10,104 nucleotides of DNA from an uncultured Gemella sp. (GCF_900766305.1 NZ_CAAFUZ010000087.1:1-10104), one strand, 5' to 3'; shown: positions 1-8,486, counted from the stretch's first letter. Translations and numbers: made by a program. The notes: generated by a model not told the origin, from the letters alone.

Positions 1-3
1 AAA

Positions 4-30
4 CCCCCTCTATATACTTATATTATAACA
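4..30 (-). promoter_or_regulatory. Extended -10 promoter and ribosome binding site for a gene beyond the left edge
   Basis: Read on the minus strand, positions 30-22 give TGTTATAAT, a perfect extended -10 box (TG, one base, TATAAT). I see no convincing -35 hexamer 16-18 bases upstream, which is tolerable for an extended -10 promoter. Positions 10-4 read GAGGGGG, a plausible Shine-Dalgarno sequence. Both lie just after the smc terminator, so they probably serve a minus-strand gene starting just left of the window. The implied untranslated leader would be very short. The gene itself cannot be identified from this window. Confidence 0.5.
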
Positions 31-51
31 TTTTTAGCACTTTTTCTCATT

Positions 52-98
52 AAAACAGGCTGCTGACTCATGCAGTTTCTGCATTTGTCAACAGCCTG
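52..98 (-). terminator. Rho-independent terminator of the smc operon
   Basis: In the transcript direction, CAGGCTGTTGAC (98-87) pairs with GTCAGCAGCCTG (67-56): 12 base pairs including one G-U wobble. A second stem is nested inside (ATGCAG/CTGCAT, 70-75 with 79-84, three-base loop). The outer stem is followed at once by TTTT (55-52). It lies about 60 bases after the smc stop codon and closes the minus-strand gene cluster. Confidence 0.85.
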
Positions 99-127
99 AC
101 ACGATTAAGTTTAAACTTAATCGTGTC
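98..127. repeat. Perfect 30-bp palindrome next to the smc terminator
   Basis: Positions 98-112 (GACACGATTAAGTTT) are the exact reverse complement of 113-127. On the plus strand the palindrome is followed by TCTTTT-type sequence (about 127-131), so it would work best as a terminator for plus-strand transcription. On the minus strand it is preceded by a short A-run and abuts the terminator hairpin at 56-98. As RNA it could form a 13-14 bp hairpin. It may be a bidirectional terminator half, an RNA stabiliser or a dispersed repeat. The palindrome is certain, its role is not. Confidence 0.7.
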
Positions 128-156
128 TTTTAACCTATTATATAAAGTTTATCTAC

Positions 157-3100
157 TTACTCTATAACTTCTTCGAAGTTCTTGATAACATCTTTTAACT
201 CTAATTCTAAGATATAACTAATACCTTTTTCTTGCATTGTTACACCATATAAAGTATCCATAGCTTCCATAGTTCCACGTCTGTGCGTAATAACTAAGAA
301 CTGATTATGTTCAGCATAAACTTTTAAGAATTTAGCAAATCTATTAACATTCTCCTCATCCAGTGCCGCTTCAACCTCATCAAGCACTACGAATGGAGGA
401 TTTTTAACCTGTAATATCGCAAATAATAAACTTATTGCAGTTAAAGATTTCTCTCCACCTGATAATAATGAAAGGTTTTGAAGTTTTTTACCAGGAGGTG
501 AAGCTTCGATTACTATCCCAGTATTTAATATATCATTCGGTGATTCCAATGTCATGTCTGCATAACCACCTTTGAATAATTCTTTAAATATTTTATTAAA
601 GTTCTCTGCTACTTGAACAAATGTCGTTAAGAAGCGTTCTTTTACTTCTTTATCAATCTCTGCAATAGTCTCTTCAAGTTTTTCTTTCGCTTCTACAAGA
701 TCGGTAATTTGCTCATTATAGAAATCATAACGTTCTTTAACCTCTTCGAACTCTGCTATAGCATTTAGGTTAATATTACCTAAGTCTACTATCTCTTTAC
801 GAAGTCTTACTACATCATCCTTATACGAAGGTACTTCTTCAATATTATCAGCAGTCAATCTATCAGATACACTTTCATACGTTACATTATAATTAGAAAC
901 AAGATTTTCTAAATATTCATCAATCTTGACTTCGATCTTCGTCTGTTCTACAGTTAATTCTTCAAATTCTGAAGTTTTCTGACGTAAGCTTTCGTTATTT
1001 CTTTGTTGAGCTACGGTAATTTCTTTTTCTCGCTTGAATAACCCTGTTTTTTCCATGTCAAGATCAGATAGTAACGTCTTAAGCATCGCTAAACGTTCAC
1101 TACACTCAGCAATTACTTTAGAGTTATTTTCTAATATCTTTTGCTCATCTTCCTCACTTAAAGACTCAGCATCTTTAGACATTTCTAGTCTTGCTAGTTG
1201 CTCGTTTACATCTGTTATATCAGCTAATAATGATTCTATTAACTCTAAACCATGCTTAGTTGTTTCCTCTAATTTTGATTTTTCAATCTTAAGTTCAGCA
1301 ATTTTCTCTAAGAACAATTCTTCAGCACTTTGAGCATTTTGTTTCTTACTGCTTTCTTCTTTAATTTTCTCATCAAGTTTTTGTAGTTCTGCTCTAATCT
1401 TTTCAAGGCTTTGAGTTAATTCAACAATATTACTCGTATTATCTTCAGTATCTTTGAATTCTAGTAATTTTTTCTCATTTAATTCTATATTTGCTTTAAT
1501 ATCTGCAATTTCAGATTTTTTATGATTTATGCTTAATTCTAATTGCTTAAGTTTTAAAATCGCCTCTTCTTTCACAGATTTAGAATTCAGAATTTCATCC
1601 ATTACTTCTTGTTGTTGACTCTCTAATAGATTCTTCTCATCAGCTAATTTCTCGATCTTATCATTGATTTTAACAAGATTTTGTGAAAGTTCGTCAAGTT
1701 CAGCCTTATGTTTAATAGATGAGTTGTTATTCTTATTAATAGCACCACCAGTGATAGATCCACCACTATTAATGATTTGTCCATCTAGTGTAATAATTCT
1801 ATTTCTAAAATTAATCTTACGAGCTATTCTATTGGCATTATCCATATTATCTACAATAATAACAAGCCCCAATAAGTGAGATATTATGTTTTTATACTCA
1901 CTATCAACAGTGATAAGATTTTCAGCAATATTGATAAATCCTTCTTCATTTACAACTGTTCTATAAACATCATTCGCTATAGCTTTTGCTTTAATATTAT
2001 TTAATGGTAAAAATGTAACCCTACCTTTATTAGTTTTCTTTAGATGATTAATACATTGTTTAGCAACATTCTCATTCTCAACAATAATATTTTGTTGTGC
2101 TTGCCCTAAAGCAATATCAATAGCAACAGCATACTCGTTTTCAAATTTTACAATATTCGCTACACTATTGTGAACACCATCTAGAGTATCCTTATTAGCA
2201 AGAATTTCTTTTACTCCAATATTGTAAAAACTTAAATTATTAATCTGATCTTCTAAAAACTTCTTACGATTTTCCAGGTTACTCTTGAAGTTATATCCTG
2301 TACGAATTTGATCTTCGATATTTTTTCCGTTTGAATTAATTAAAATATTTTTTTCAACTAATATATCGAGTTCTTTTTGAAGATTAGTTAGCTGTTCATT
2401 TAGAACTTTTTGTTCTTCGGTAGCAGCTGTAAGCTCTTCCGTTTTTAAAGCTAAAACTTGTTTTTGTCTTTCTATATTTTCTAGAATTTCTTTACTGTTT
2501 TCATCAGCACTCTCTAGATTTTTCTTAGCGAACTCTATACTATTTTCCAGTTTAGTTTCTTCGTTTATTAAACTATAATAGTTATCTTTTAATTCTTCTA
2601 TATTTCTTTCAATTAATTCTAGTTTACTCTCTTCACCTGATTCTAAAGAAGAGATTTCTTTATTAATCTTTTGAATTTTACTTTTAGTTTCAGCATTCAG
2701 ATTTTCTCTTTCCGCTAACTTACTCTCAAGGTTTTGCTTTCTTTCCTCAAGATATTTAATATCATCGTTAATTTTTTCACTTCTCAGAGTTCTATTATTT
2801 TTTCTTTCCTCAATAACGCTCAATTGCGATTGAAGAGATTCTTTCTTCTGAACCAATTCTAACTCTTCATCATGATATTTCATGTAAGTTCTATCTAGAG
2901 AAACTAAACTTTGCTTAATAGTCTCTAAATCTTTAATAAGTTCTTCTTGTCTACTTTCAAGTCCAAGTTTTTCAGATTCTTTCTCATGTTTAACTTGTAG
3001 TAAATCTGCAAGTCTTCTTTGATATTCAGCAATATTATAAACATTTAATAATATATCTTTTTCTTCAAGTTCTTTCGAATAATCTAGATATTTTTGTGTT

Positions 3101-3711
3101 TTATTTTTCTGATCTTCTAAGATTTCATATCGACCTGAGATTTCTGAGAAAATATCATTTAATCTCATTAAATTGTCATTTGTTTTTTCTAATTTTAGAT
3201 TAGTTTCTTTTTTCTTGTTTTTATACTTTAATACACCTGATGCCTCTTCTATAATAGCTCGGCGATCAACAGGTTTAGATGAAATAATATCTTCTACCTT
3301 ACCTTGAGTAATAATGCTATAGCTCTCTTTATTAATACCAAGGTCTAGATACATATCTGTAATATCTTTTAATTTTGCACGTTTATTATCAATGTAATAC
3401 TCACTATCACCATTTCTATACAAACGTCTTTTAATTTCACAACTATCTTCTCCGTTAGAGAATGTTACCGCTACTTCAGCAAAGTTTTTTCTTTTCGCAT
3501 CTTCAGTCCCCGAAAAGATAACATCTTTCATGCTACTACCACGTAAATTTTTAGCAGATTGCTCCCCTAAAACCCAACGAATAGCATCAATTATATTACT
3601 TTTTCCCGAACCATTCGGCCCTACAACACCGATTAAATTATTTTTAAATTCAAATGTTGTCTTCTTCTGAAAAGATTTAAAACCAGTAACTTCAACCTTT
3701 GCTAATTTCAT
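157..3711 (-). CDS. smc: Chromosome segregation protein SMC (condensin ATPase)
   Basis: SMC is the long coiled-coil ATPase of bacterial condensin. It works with ScpA and ScpB (not encoded here) to organise and resolve the nucleoid. The 1184-residue product is full length for the family. The N-terminal ATPase half has Walker A GPNGSGKS at 31-38 followed by an IRWVLGEQSAKNLRG segment. A long coiled coil (roughly 170-505) leads to a hinge at about 510-670 with the glycine-rich SGGSITGG segment, and a second coil runs to about 1030. The C-terminal half holds the ABC signature LSGGEK (Ser1084) and Walker B ending in Asp1111-Glu1112, followed by AALDE. The ATG is preceded by GAAAGGA with 7 bases between AAGGA and the start. 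It begins 21 bp after rnc and is the last gene of the cluster before the terminator. No damage is visible. Confidence 0.97.
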   Translation of the reverse strand: MKLAKVEVTGFKSFQKKTTFEFKNNLIGVVGPNGSGKSNIIDAIRWVLGEQSAKNLRGSSMKDVIFSGTEDAKRKNFAEVAVTFSNGEDSCEIKRRLYRNGDSEYYIDNKRAKLKDITDMYLDLGINKESYSIITQGKVEDIISSKPVDRRAIIEEASGVLKYKNKKKETNLKLEKTNDNLMRLNDIFSEISGRYEILEDQKNKTQKYLDYSKELEEKDILLNVYNIAEYQRRLADLLQVKHEKESEKLGLESRQEELIKDLETIKQSLVSLDRTYMKYHDEELELVQKKESLQSQLSVIEERKNNRTLRSEKINDDIKYLEERKQNLESKLAERENLNAETKSKIQKINKEISSLESGEESKLELIERNIEELKDNYYSLINEETKLENSIEFAKKNLESADENSKEILENIERQKQVLALKTEELTAATEEQKVLNEQLTNLQKELDILVEKNILINSNGKNIEDQIRTGYNFKSNLENRKKFLEDQINNLSFYNIGVKEILANKDTLDGVHNSVANIVKFENEYAVAIDIALGQAQQNIIVENENVAKQCINHLKKTNKGRVTFLPLNNIKAKAIANDVYRTVVNEEGFINIAENLITVDSEYKNIISHLLGLVIIVDNMDNANRIARKINFRNRIITLDGQIINSGGSITGGAINKNNNSSIKHKAELDELSQNLVKINDKIEKLADEKNLLESQQQEVMDEILNSKSVKEEAILKLKQLELSINHKKSEIADIKANIELNEKKLLEFKDTEDNTSNIVELTQSLEKIRAELQKLDEKIKEESSKKQNAQSAEELFLEKIAELKIEKSKLEETTKHGLELIESLLADITDVNEQLARLEMSKDAESLSEEDEQKILENNSKVIAECSERLAMLKTLLSDLDMEKTGLFKREKEITVAQQRNNESLRQKTSEFEELTVEQTKIEVKIDEYLENLVSNYNVTYESVSDRLTADNIEEVPSYKDDVVRLRKEIVDLGNINLNAIAEFEEVKERYDFYNEQITDLVEAKEKLEETIAEIDKEVKERFLTTFVQVAENFNKIFKELFKGGYADMTLESPNDILNTGIVIEASPPGKKLQNLSLLSGGEKSLTAISLLFAILQVKNPPFVVLDEVEAALDEENVNRFAKFLKVYAEHNQFLVITHRRGTMEAMDTLYGVTMQEKGISYILELELKDVIKNFEEVIE

Positions 3712-3732
3712 CTCTTTGTCCTTTCATTAATT

Positions 3733-4446
3733 TTAAATATCTTTATATTCAAGCTTTTCTAATGCTTGTTTTGCTGAAAGCTGTTCAGACTCTTTTTTTG
3801 TAGTAGCTGTTCCACTTCCATATTGTTTGCCACCGATTAAAACAGCACTTGTAAAAGTTTTAGAATGTGACGGTCCACTTGAATCAAGTACTACATACTC
3901 AATTTCACCCAATTTAATTTTTGAAATATACTCTTGCAATATAGTTTTATAGTCAACAAAACTGTGATATTCAAGATCTTGAACTTCTGTAAATAATGTA
4001 TTATTTAAGAAAGTTTTTACAACTTCAAGGTTTGACTCTAGGTACATTGCCCCAGTGAAAGATTCAAAAATATCAGCGAGTAAAGCTGCTCGATTTCTTC
4101 CACCCATCTTTTCTTCACCTTTTCCTAGATAGATACATTTATCTAAACCAAGCTGCAAAGCATATTTAACCAATGTTTTTTCACAAACAATAGATGCACG
4201 CAACTTAGTTAGTTCACCTTCTGGAAGCTCTGAAAATTTCTTAAATAAAAATTCACTTGTTGTAAGTTCAACAACAGCATCTCCTAAAAATTCCAAACGC
4301 TCATAATTCAGGTGTTTCGCGATTCTTTTCTCATTAGTATAAGAAGAATGAGAAAATGCATTTTTAAAATTTCCACTGAATTTTAAGTTAAAACCATACT
4401 CTTCATTCAAATTATTAAGTAATCTTTCTATATATGTTCGCTCCAT
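3733..4446 (-). CDS. rnc: Ribonuclease III
   Basis: RNase III cleaves double-stranded RNA in rRNA processing and mRNA turnover. From the start at 4446 the product has 237 residues, the usual length. The signature NYERLEFLGD is at 47-56, with metal-binding acidic residues Glu49, Glu52 and Asp56. The second catalytic pair, Asp125 and Glu128, is in ADIFESF. A double-stranded-RNA-binding domain covers about 163-233 and ends in the conserved KKESEQLSAKQAL segment. I chose this start because AAGGAGAA sits 7 bases upstream and the protein then starts like its relatives. The frame stays open upstream to an ATG at 4503 (TTG at 4506), which has its own good ribosome binding site and would add 19-20 residues (see the leader entry). 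It lies 21 bp before smc, a pairing common in Firmicutes, and 100 bp after hemW. Confidence 0.95.
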   Translation of the reverse strand: MERTYIERLLNNLNEEYGFNLKFSGNFKNAFSHSSYTNEKRIAKHLNYERLEFLGDAVVELTTSEFLFKKFSELPEGELTKLRASIVCEKTLVKYALQLGLDKCIYLGKGEEKMGGRNRAALLADIFESFTGAMYLESNLEVVKTFLNNTLFTEVQDLEYHSFVDYKTILQEYISKIKLGEIEYVVLDSSGPSHSKTFTSAVLIGGKQYGSGTATTKKESEQLSAKQALEKLEYKDI

Positions 4447-4546
4447 AATAGTTCTCCTTTCTTTTATTTTTAGGAGAAACTCAACAATTTTACTCAAATT
4501 CATCAAGTCTCTCCCCTAAAATTATTCTCATTATTAAAATACGTTA
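4447..4546 (-). promoter_or_regulatory. rnc leader with two ribosome binding sites and a shared anti-Shine-Dalgarno
   Basis: In transcript order the hemW-rnc gap holds AGGGGAG (4517-4511) placed 7 bases before an in-frame ATG (4503-4501). After that comes TTCTCCT (4478-4472), then AAGGAGAA (4459-4452) placed 7 bases before the ATG at 4446. TTCTCCT is a perfect 7-base complement of AGGAGAA (4458-4452), with a 13-base loop. The overlapping stretch TCTCCTAAAA (4477-4468) can also pair with TTTTAGG-GG-AGA (4521-4510) in 10 pairs with a two-base bulge. The two pairings use the same bases, so only one can form at a time. I found no convincing promoter in the gap, so read-through from hemW is likely. 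The complementarity is seen; a regulatory function is inferred. Confidence 0.5.
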
Positions 4547-5680
4547 TTAATCCAATAAAAACTCAGAGAATACATCATTTCCATAGAATAGTCCTTTTCT
4601 AGTCAAACGCAGTTTATTACCTTCAATCTCTAAGTACCCTTCTCTTATGTTTTTATCAATCACACCTTTAAAGATTTCTTCAGCTCTTCTTCCATATTTT
4701 TCTTCAAAAATATCTAAATCCACACCTTCTAAAAGGCGTAGACCTAAGAACATTTCCTCTTCGATTCTCTCCTTAGGTGTTACTGTATTTTCTTCACGTC
4801 TAGCATGTCCCTTCTCTAACATACTATCGATATAGAATTTTAATGCACCTTGATTAGCATAACGCACACCATCAATATATCCATGCGCTCCTGCCCCAAG
4901 ACCATAATACTCTATGTTTTTCCAGTAACTGCTATTATGAACACTCTCATGACCAGGTCTAGCAAAATTACTGATTTCATACTGTTCATAACCATTTTCT
5001 GTTAAGAAGTTAATAACCTCATTGTACATCTTCTCTTCAGTTTCATTAGAAGGTAATGTAACTTTCTTATCTCTCACCTGATTATAAAGCTTAGTCTTCT
5101 GTTCCAAAATCAATGAATAACATGAAATATGACTAATATTGTATTCTGCAACCTTCTTCATACTATCATATAAGTCATCCATAGTTTGCTTCGGTAGTGA
5201 AAACATTAAATCTACATTAATATCCTCAATACCATGTTTTTTACAATTAGCAATCGCCATGTCTACATCATTAGCAACATGTCCTCGTCCAAGAATTTTT
5301 AACAACTCATTATTAAAAGTCTGAACCCCCATGCTAATTCTATCAACTCCGTAGCCCTTTACCAAAGCAACCCGAGAATCAACAAGATCCTCAGGGTTAG
5401 CTTCAAAAGTAAATTCACGCAGTTGTTGTGGAATTTTATTTCTTAATGCATTTAGTAAACGATGAAGTTGCTCATCACTCAATGCACTCGGTGTTCCACC
5501 ACCAATATAGATAGTTTCAACATTTTGAATGTTTTCCATACTCTCGATTTCTTTAATTAAGCAATCTATATACTTGTCGACAGGTTGTCTTTGTATATAA
5601 AACTTGTTGAAATCACAGTACGAACAAATATACTTACAAAATGGAATATGAATATATACTCCGCGTGGATAACTTTTCAT
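4547..5680 (-). CDS. hemW: HemW-type radical SAM protein (heme chaperone; HemN-like)
   Basis: The 377-residue product opens with HIPFCKYICSYCDF, in which Cys15, Cys19 and Cys22 form the CX3CX2C site for the 4Fe-4S cluster of radical SAM enzymes. GGGTPS at 60-65 is the SAM-binding glycine motif. The HNSSYW...YYGLGAGAHG segment near residue 245 and the C-terminal domain (about 300-375) are typical of HemW. Such proteins were long annotated as oxygen-independent coproporphyrinogen oxidase. Family work shows that HemW binds heme and delivers it to apoproteins, and the Phe after Cys22-Asp (CDF) fits HemW rather than true HemN. The ATG overlaps the lepA stop by one base (TAATG) with only a weak Shine-Dalgarno, so translational coupling to lepA is likely. 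lepA-hemW adjacency is common in Firmicutes. No heme biosynthesis gene is in the window, so its role here is inferred from family. Confidence 0.92.
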   Translation of the reverse strand: MKSYPRGVYIHIPFCKYICSYCDFNKFYIQRQPVDKYIDCLIKEIESMENIQNVETIYIGGGTPSALSDEQLHRLLNALRNKIPQQLREFTFEANPEDLVDSRVALVKGYGVDRISMGVQTFNNELLKILGRGHVANDVDMAIANCKKHGIEDINVDLMFSLPKQTMDDLYDSMKKVAEYNISHISCYSLILEQKTKLYNQVRDKKVTLPSNETEEKMYNEVINFLTENGYEQYEISNFARPGHESVHNSSYWKNIEYYGLGAGAHGYIDGVRYANQGALKFYIDSMLEKGHARREENTVTPKERIEEEMFLGLRLLEGVDLDIFEEKYGRRAEEIFKGVIDKNIREGYLEIEGNKLRLTRKGLFYGNDVFSEFLLD

Positions 5681-7497
5681 TATTCTTCATCCATTTTCAG
5701 AACAGCCATGAAAGCATCTTGAGGAACTTCTACGCTACCAACAGCTTTCATTCTCTCTTTACCTTTTTTCTGTTTCTCTAATAGTTTACGTTTCCTACTT
5801 ATATCCCCTCCGTAACATTTAGCAAGAACGTTTTTACGCATCGCTTTAATAGTTTCACGAGAGATAATTTTATTTCCAATTGCAGCTTGGATAGGAATCT
5901 CGAATTGTTGTTTTGGAATAAGTTTTTTAAGTTTTTCTACAATAACTTTACCACGTTGGTAAGCAAATTCTCTGTGAACGATGAAACTTAAAGCATCGAC
6001 CTGTTCACCATTTAATAGAATATCCATCTTAACAAGGTTACTATCTTTATACCCAGTTAATTCATAGTCAAATGATGCATATCCTTTTGTATTAGATTTA
6101 AGTTGATCGAAGAAATCAAAGACGATTTCTGATAAAGGAATATCATAAGTAATATTAACCCTTGTATCATCGATATATTCCATATTTAAGAAGATACCAC
6201 GTTTCTTCTGACAAAGATCCATAACAGCACCTACATAATCATTTGGTACCATAATACTCGCCTTAACAAATGGCTCAGTAATCTTATTGATTTTTTGTGG
6301 ATCTGGCATCTCTGATGGGTTTGATACATCTACCATAGTTCCGTCAGTTTTTTCAACTTTATAAATAACCGACGGTGCAGTAGCGATGATATCAATGTTA
6401 AATTCACGTTCGATACGCTCTTGGATGATCTCCATGTGTAACATTCCTAAGAATCCACATCTAAATCCGAATCCAAGTGCTTGCGACGTTTCTGCTTCAT
6501 ATTGTAAAGCAGAGTCATTAAGTTCTAATTTTTCTAACGCTTCACGTAAGTCATTATATTTCGATGAATCGATCGGATATAATCCACAGAATACCATTGG
6601 ATTTAATTTTCTATATCCAGGTAATGCTTCTTTAGCAGGATTATTCGCTAATGTGATTGTATCCCCTACACGAGTTTCACTTACATTTTTGATAGATGCA
6701 CAGATAAATCCTACATCACCTGCAGTAAGTTCATCAACGATTTTTTCTTTAGGTGTGTGAATACCAACCTCAGTAACCTCGAACACACCACCAGTAGCCA
6801 TCATCTTAATCTTATCTCCAGCTTTTACAGTTCCGTTCTTAATACGTACTGAAACGATAACTCCTCTATACGCATCGTATAATGAGTCAAAGATTAACGC
6901 TTGTAGTGGTTCCGCAGCATCACCAGATGGAGCTGGAACATATTCTACGATTTGTTCTAAAATTTCATCAATACCAATACCTGCTTTAGCTGAAGCTAGT
7001 ACGATATCATCAGTTGGTAATCCAATTACGTCCTCGATTTCAGTCTTAACTTTTTCAGGATCAGCTGCAGGTAAGTCGATTTTGTTAATAATTGGAATAA
7101 TTTCTAAATTATTGTCTAATGCTAAGTATACGTTAGCTAAAGTTTGTGCTTCTATACCTTGAGCAGCATCAACTACTAAAATAGCCCCTTCACATGCTGC
7201 AAGAGAACGTGATACTTCATACGTGAAGTCTACGTGTCCCGGTGTATCGATTAAGTGGAAAATATACTCTTCCCCATTTTTAGCAGTATATTGTAATTGA
7301 ACTGCATTAAGTTTAATCGTAATACCTCTTTCACGCTCAATATCCATCGAGTCAAGAAGTTGTGCTTTCATCTCACGTTGTTCTAACGCCTTTGTTTTTT
7401 CTAAAATTCTGTCCGCAAGAGTCGATTTCCCGTGGTCAATATGTGCAATTATAGAAAAGTTCCTTATTTTCTTTTGCCTTTCATTTCTTTTATCCAT
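5680..7497 (-). CDS. lepA: Elongation factor 4 (LepA), ribosome-associated GTPase
   Basis: LepA/EF4 is a translational GTPase that binds the ribosome and has been linked to back-translocation and to translation initiation or ribosome assembly. The 605-residue length is normal. The GTPase motifs are all present: G1 AHIDHGKST at 18-26, the switch I segment RERGITIK at 55-62, G3 DTPGH at 84-88, G4 NKID at 138-141 and G5 SAK at 169-171. Beta-barrel, EF-G-like domains and the LepA-specific C-terminal domain follow; the tail contains the lysine-rich [17 protein letters not shown] stretch and the conserved [11 protein letters not shown]. The ATG is preceded by AAGGAAG (7510-7504) with 6 bases between, and this site touches the recX stop codon 12 bp upstream. 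The stop overlaps the hemW start. It sits in the middle of the cluster and appears intact. Confidence 0.97.
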   Translation of the reverse strand: MDKRNERQKKIRNFSIIAHIDHGKSTLADRILEKTKALEQREMKAQLLDSMDIERERGITIKLNAVQLQYTAKNGEEYIFHLIDTPGHVDFTYEVSRSLAACEGAILVVDAAQGIEAQTLANVYLALDNNLEIIPIINKIDLPAADPEKVKTEIEDVIGLPTDDIVLASAKAGIGIDEILEQIVEYVPAPSGDAAEPLQALIFDSLYDAYRGVIVSVRIKNGTVKAGDKIKMMATGGVFEVTEVGIHTPKEKIVDELTAGDVGFICASIKNVSETRVGDTITLANNPAKEALPGYRKLNPMVFCGLYPIDSSKYNDLREALEKLELNDSALQYEAETSQALGFGFRCGFLGMLHMEIIQERIEREFNIDIIATAPSVIYKVEKTDGTMVDVSNPSEMPDPQKINKITEPFVKASIMVPNDYVGAVMDLCQKKRGIFLNMEYIDDTRVNITYDIPLSEIVFDFFDQLKSNTKGYASFDYELTGYKDSNLVKMDILLNGEQVDALSFIVHREFAYQRGKVIVEKLKKLIPKQQFEIPIQAAIGNKIISRETIKAMRKNVLAKCYGGDISRKRKLLEKQKKGKERMKAVGSVEVPQDAFMAVLKMDEE

Positions 7498-7509
7498 TTT
7501 ATTCTTCCT

Positions 7510-8301
7510 TTACAAATCTTGTTTTTCTACGTAGTCTTTAGCTGTATAATACGAAAAACCATCCCTTATTAGCTTTTCAATCAGCTTTTGTTTAAGTGCA
7601 TATCCTTCATATCTACGACTATAACTTTGATAAGCTCTTCTAAAATGCTCATCCAATATTTCATCTTCATTTTCATCCTCATAGTCTTTGAAAAATATGT
7701 CAAACACCTTTCTTATTATATCAGATGTAAAGCCATTTGTATAAAGTTTTTGTGTTATTTTTTGAACTTTTTTATTTTTCGTCTCTCTTCTCACTTTATA
7801 CTCGCGTTCAATAATTTTATAAAGCATTTCAATCATTGCTTCTTCTGTACAAATCTTAGCGATATTATCTTCAATAACATCTTTATCCAAGCCTTTTTCT
7901 AACAATTTTCTTTGTATCCAATAAGGACCCTTTAAATTCAGATTAAAATAATCTGTTACCGCAGCTTCTACATAGTGATTATCATTCAAATAACCAATTT
8001 CTATTAACTTTTCTATCACTTCATCTATAACATTATTAGCAATCTCTTTCTTCTGAAGATATTCTCTTATATCCTGCTTAGTTCTTAGACCAAATTGTAA
8101 ATAATGTACTGCTTTACTATAGGCACTTTCTACACTTTCATGGGCTATGATCTCTTTTAGTTGCTCTTTTGATAAATCTATTTTTTTTATAAGTCCATAC
8201 TTAATTATCGTATCTTCAGAAACATAAAAATGTTTACCATTTTCCAAATCTATTTTATACTTAACTTTTAGCTTTGTTATATTTGTAACTTGCAAATTCA
8301 C
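7510..8301 (-). CDS. recX: Regulatory protein RecX
   Basis: RecX binds RecA filaments and modulates recombination and SOS activity. The 263-residue product matches the long Firmicute form (about 260-270 residues). An N-terminal beta-rich segment (about 1-45, TNITKLKVKYKIDLENGKHFYV) precedes the three-helix RecX repeats from about 60 onward. These include SAYSKAVHYLQFGLRTKQDIREYL and the IGYLNDNHYVEAAVTDYF...GPYWIQRKLLEKG region. Assignment rests on overall similarity, because RecX has no catalytic motif. The start drawn here is GTG (8301-8299) with imperfect purine-rich sequence upstream. A TTG two codons downstream is also possible, since GTAGGTG lies about five bases before it; the difference is two residues. 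It is the first gene of the cluster, with a promoter about 40 bases upstream, and 12 bp separate it from lepA. No recA gene is in the window. Confidence 0.9.
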   Translation of the reverse strand: MNLQVTNITKLKVKYKIDLENGKHFYVSEDTIIKYGLIKKIDLSKEQLKEIIAHESVESAYSKAVHYLQFGLRTKQDIREYLQKKEIANNVIDEVIEKLIEIGYLNDNHYVEAAVTDYFNLNLKGPYWIQRKLLEKGLDKDVIEDNIAKICTEEAMIEMLYKIIEREYKVRRETKNKKVQKITQKLYTNGFTSDIIRKVFDIFFKDYEDENEDEILDEHFRRAYQSYSRRYEGYALKQKLIEKLIRDGFSYYTAKDYVEKQDL

Positions 8302-8342
8302 ACCTACTTTCTACATTTCTCGCTAAAAAACTCTTACTCTTA

Positions 8343-8351
8343 ATTTTATCA
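8343..8351 (-). promoter_or_regulatory. Extended -10 promoter for the recX-lepA-hemW-rnc-smc cluster
   Basis: The minus strand reads TGATAAAAT across 8351-8343: an extended -10 (TG, one base, TAAAAT) one base away from consensus. The best -35 is weak (TTTCCT at about 8372-8367, 18-base spacer). Transcription would start near 8336, giving a leader of about 35 bases before the recX start. No other promoter of similar quality was seen in the gap, so this is the likely start of the whole cluster. Confidence 0.6.
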
Positions 8352-8486
8352 AAAATCACTTAAAAAAGGAAATGTTAGAAAAAAAGATTAATGAAATCTA
8401 ACTAGTACCAAAAATTAGTTTCGTTAACCTTTTCCTTTTTATTTACTCTAAATTTATATCTAAACCTAAATTGTAGAGTTAAACTC

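Noticed and set aside
1034..1333. Plus-strand open frame inside smc
   Set aside because: It lies opposite the well-supported SMC coiled-coil coding sequence, is serine-rich low-complexity as expected from the complement of coiled-coil codons, and has no ribosome binding site or recognisable domain.
1664..1879. Plus-strand open frame opposite the SMC hinge
   Set aside because: It is antisense to a conserved domain, and its hydrophobic composition is a by-product of the complementary frame.
4447..4506. Longer rnc start at TTG 4506 or ATG 4503 as the single true start
   Set aside because: The 20 extra residues have no counterpart in RNase III relatives, and the ATG at 4446 has an ideal ribosome binding site. 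I kept the extension only as a possible second isoform.
4510..4556. A dedicated promoter for rnc in the hemW-rnc gap (TTGGAT at 4555-4550 with AT-rich sequence downstream)
   Set aside because: No -10 hexamer of reasonable quality falls 16-18 bases from it. AATAAT at 4526-4521 is 23 bases away.
4647..5324. Two short plus-strand open frames within hemW
   Set aside because: Both are antisense to conserved HemW sequence and have no supporting signals.
6386..6760. 124-residue plus-strand open frame inside lepA
   Set aside because: It is antisense to highly conserved LepA domains and has no ribosome binding site or family resemblance.
7588..7902. Phe/Ile-rich plus-strand open frame inside recX that looks membrane-like
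   Set aside because: The complement of lysine- and glutamate-rich AT-biased codons gives phenylalanine and isoleucine. It is fully antisense to recX.
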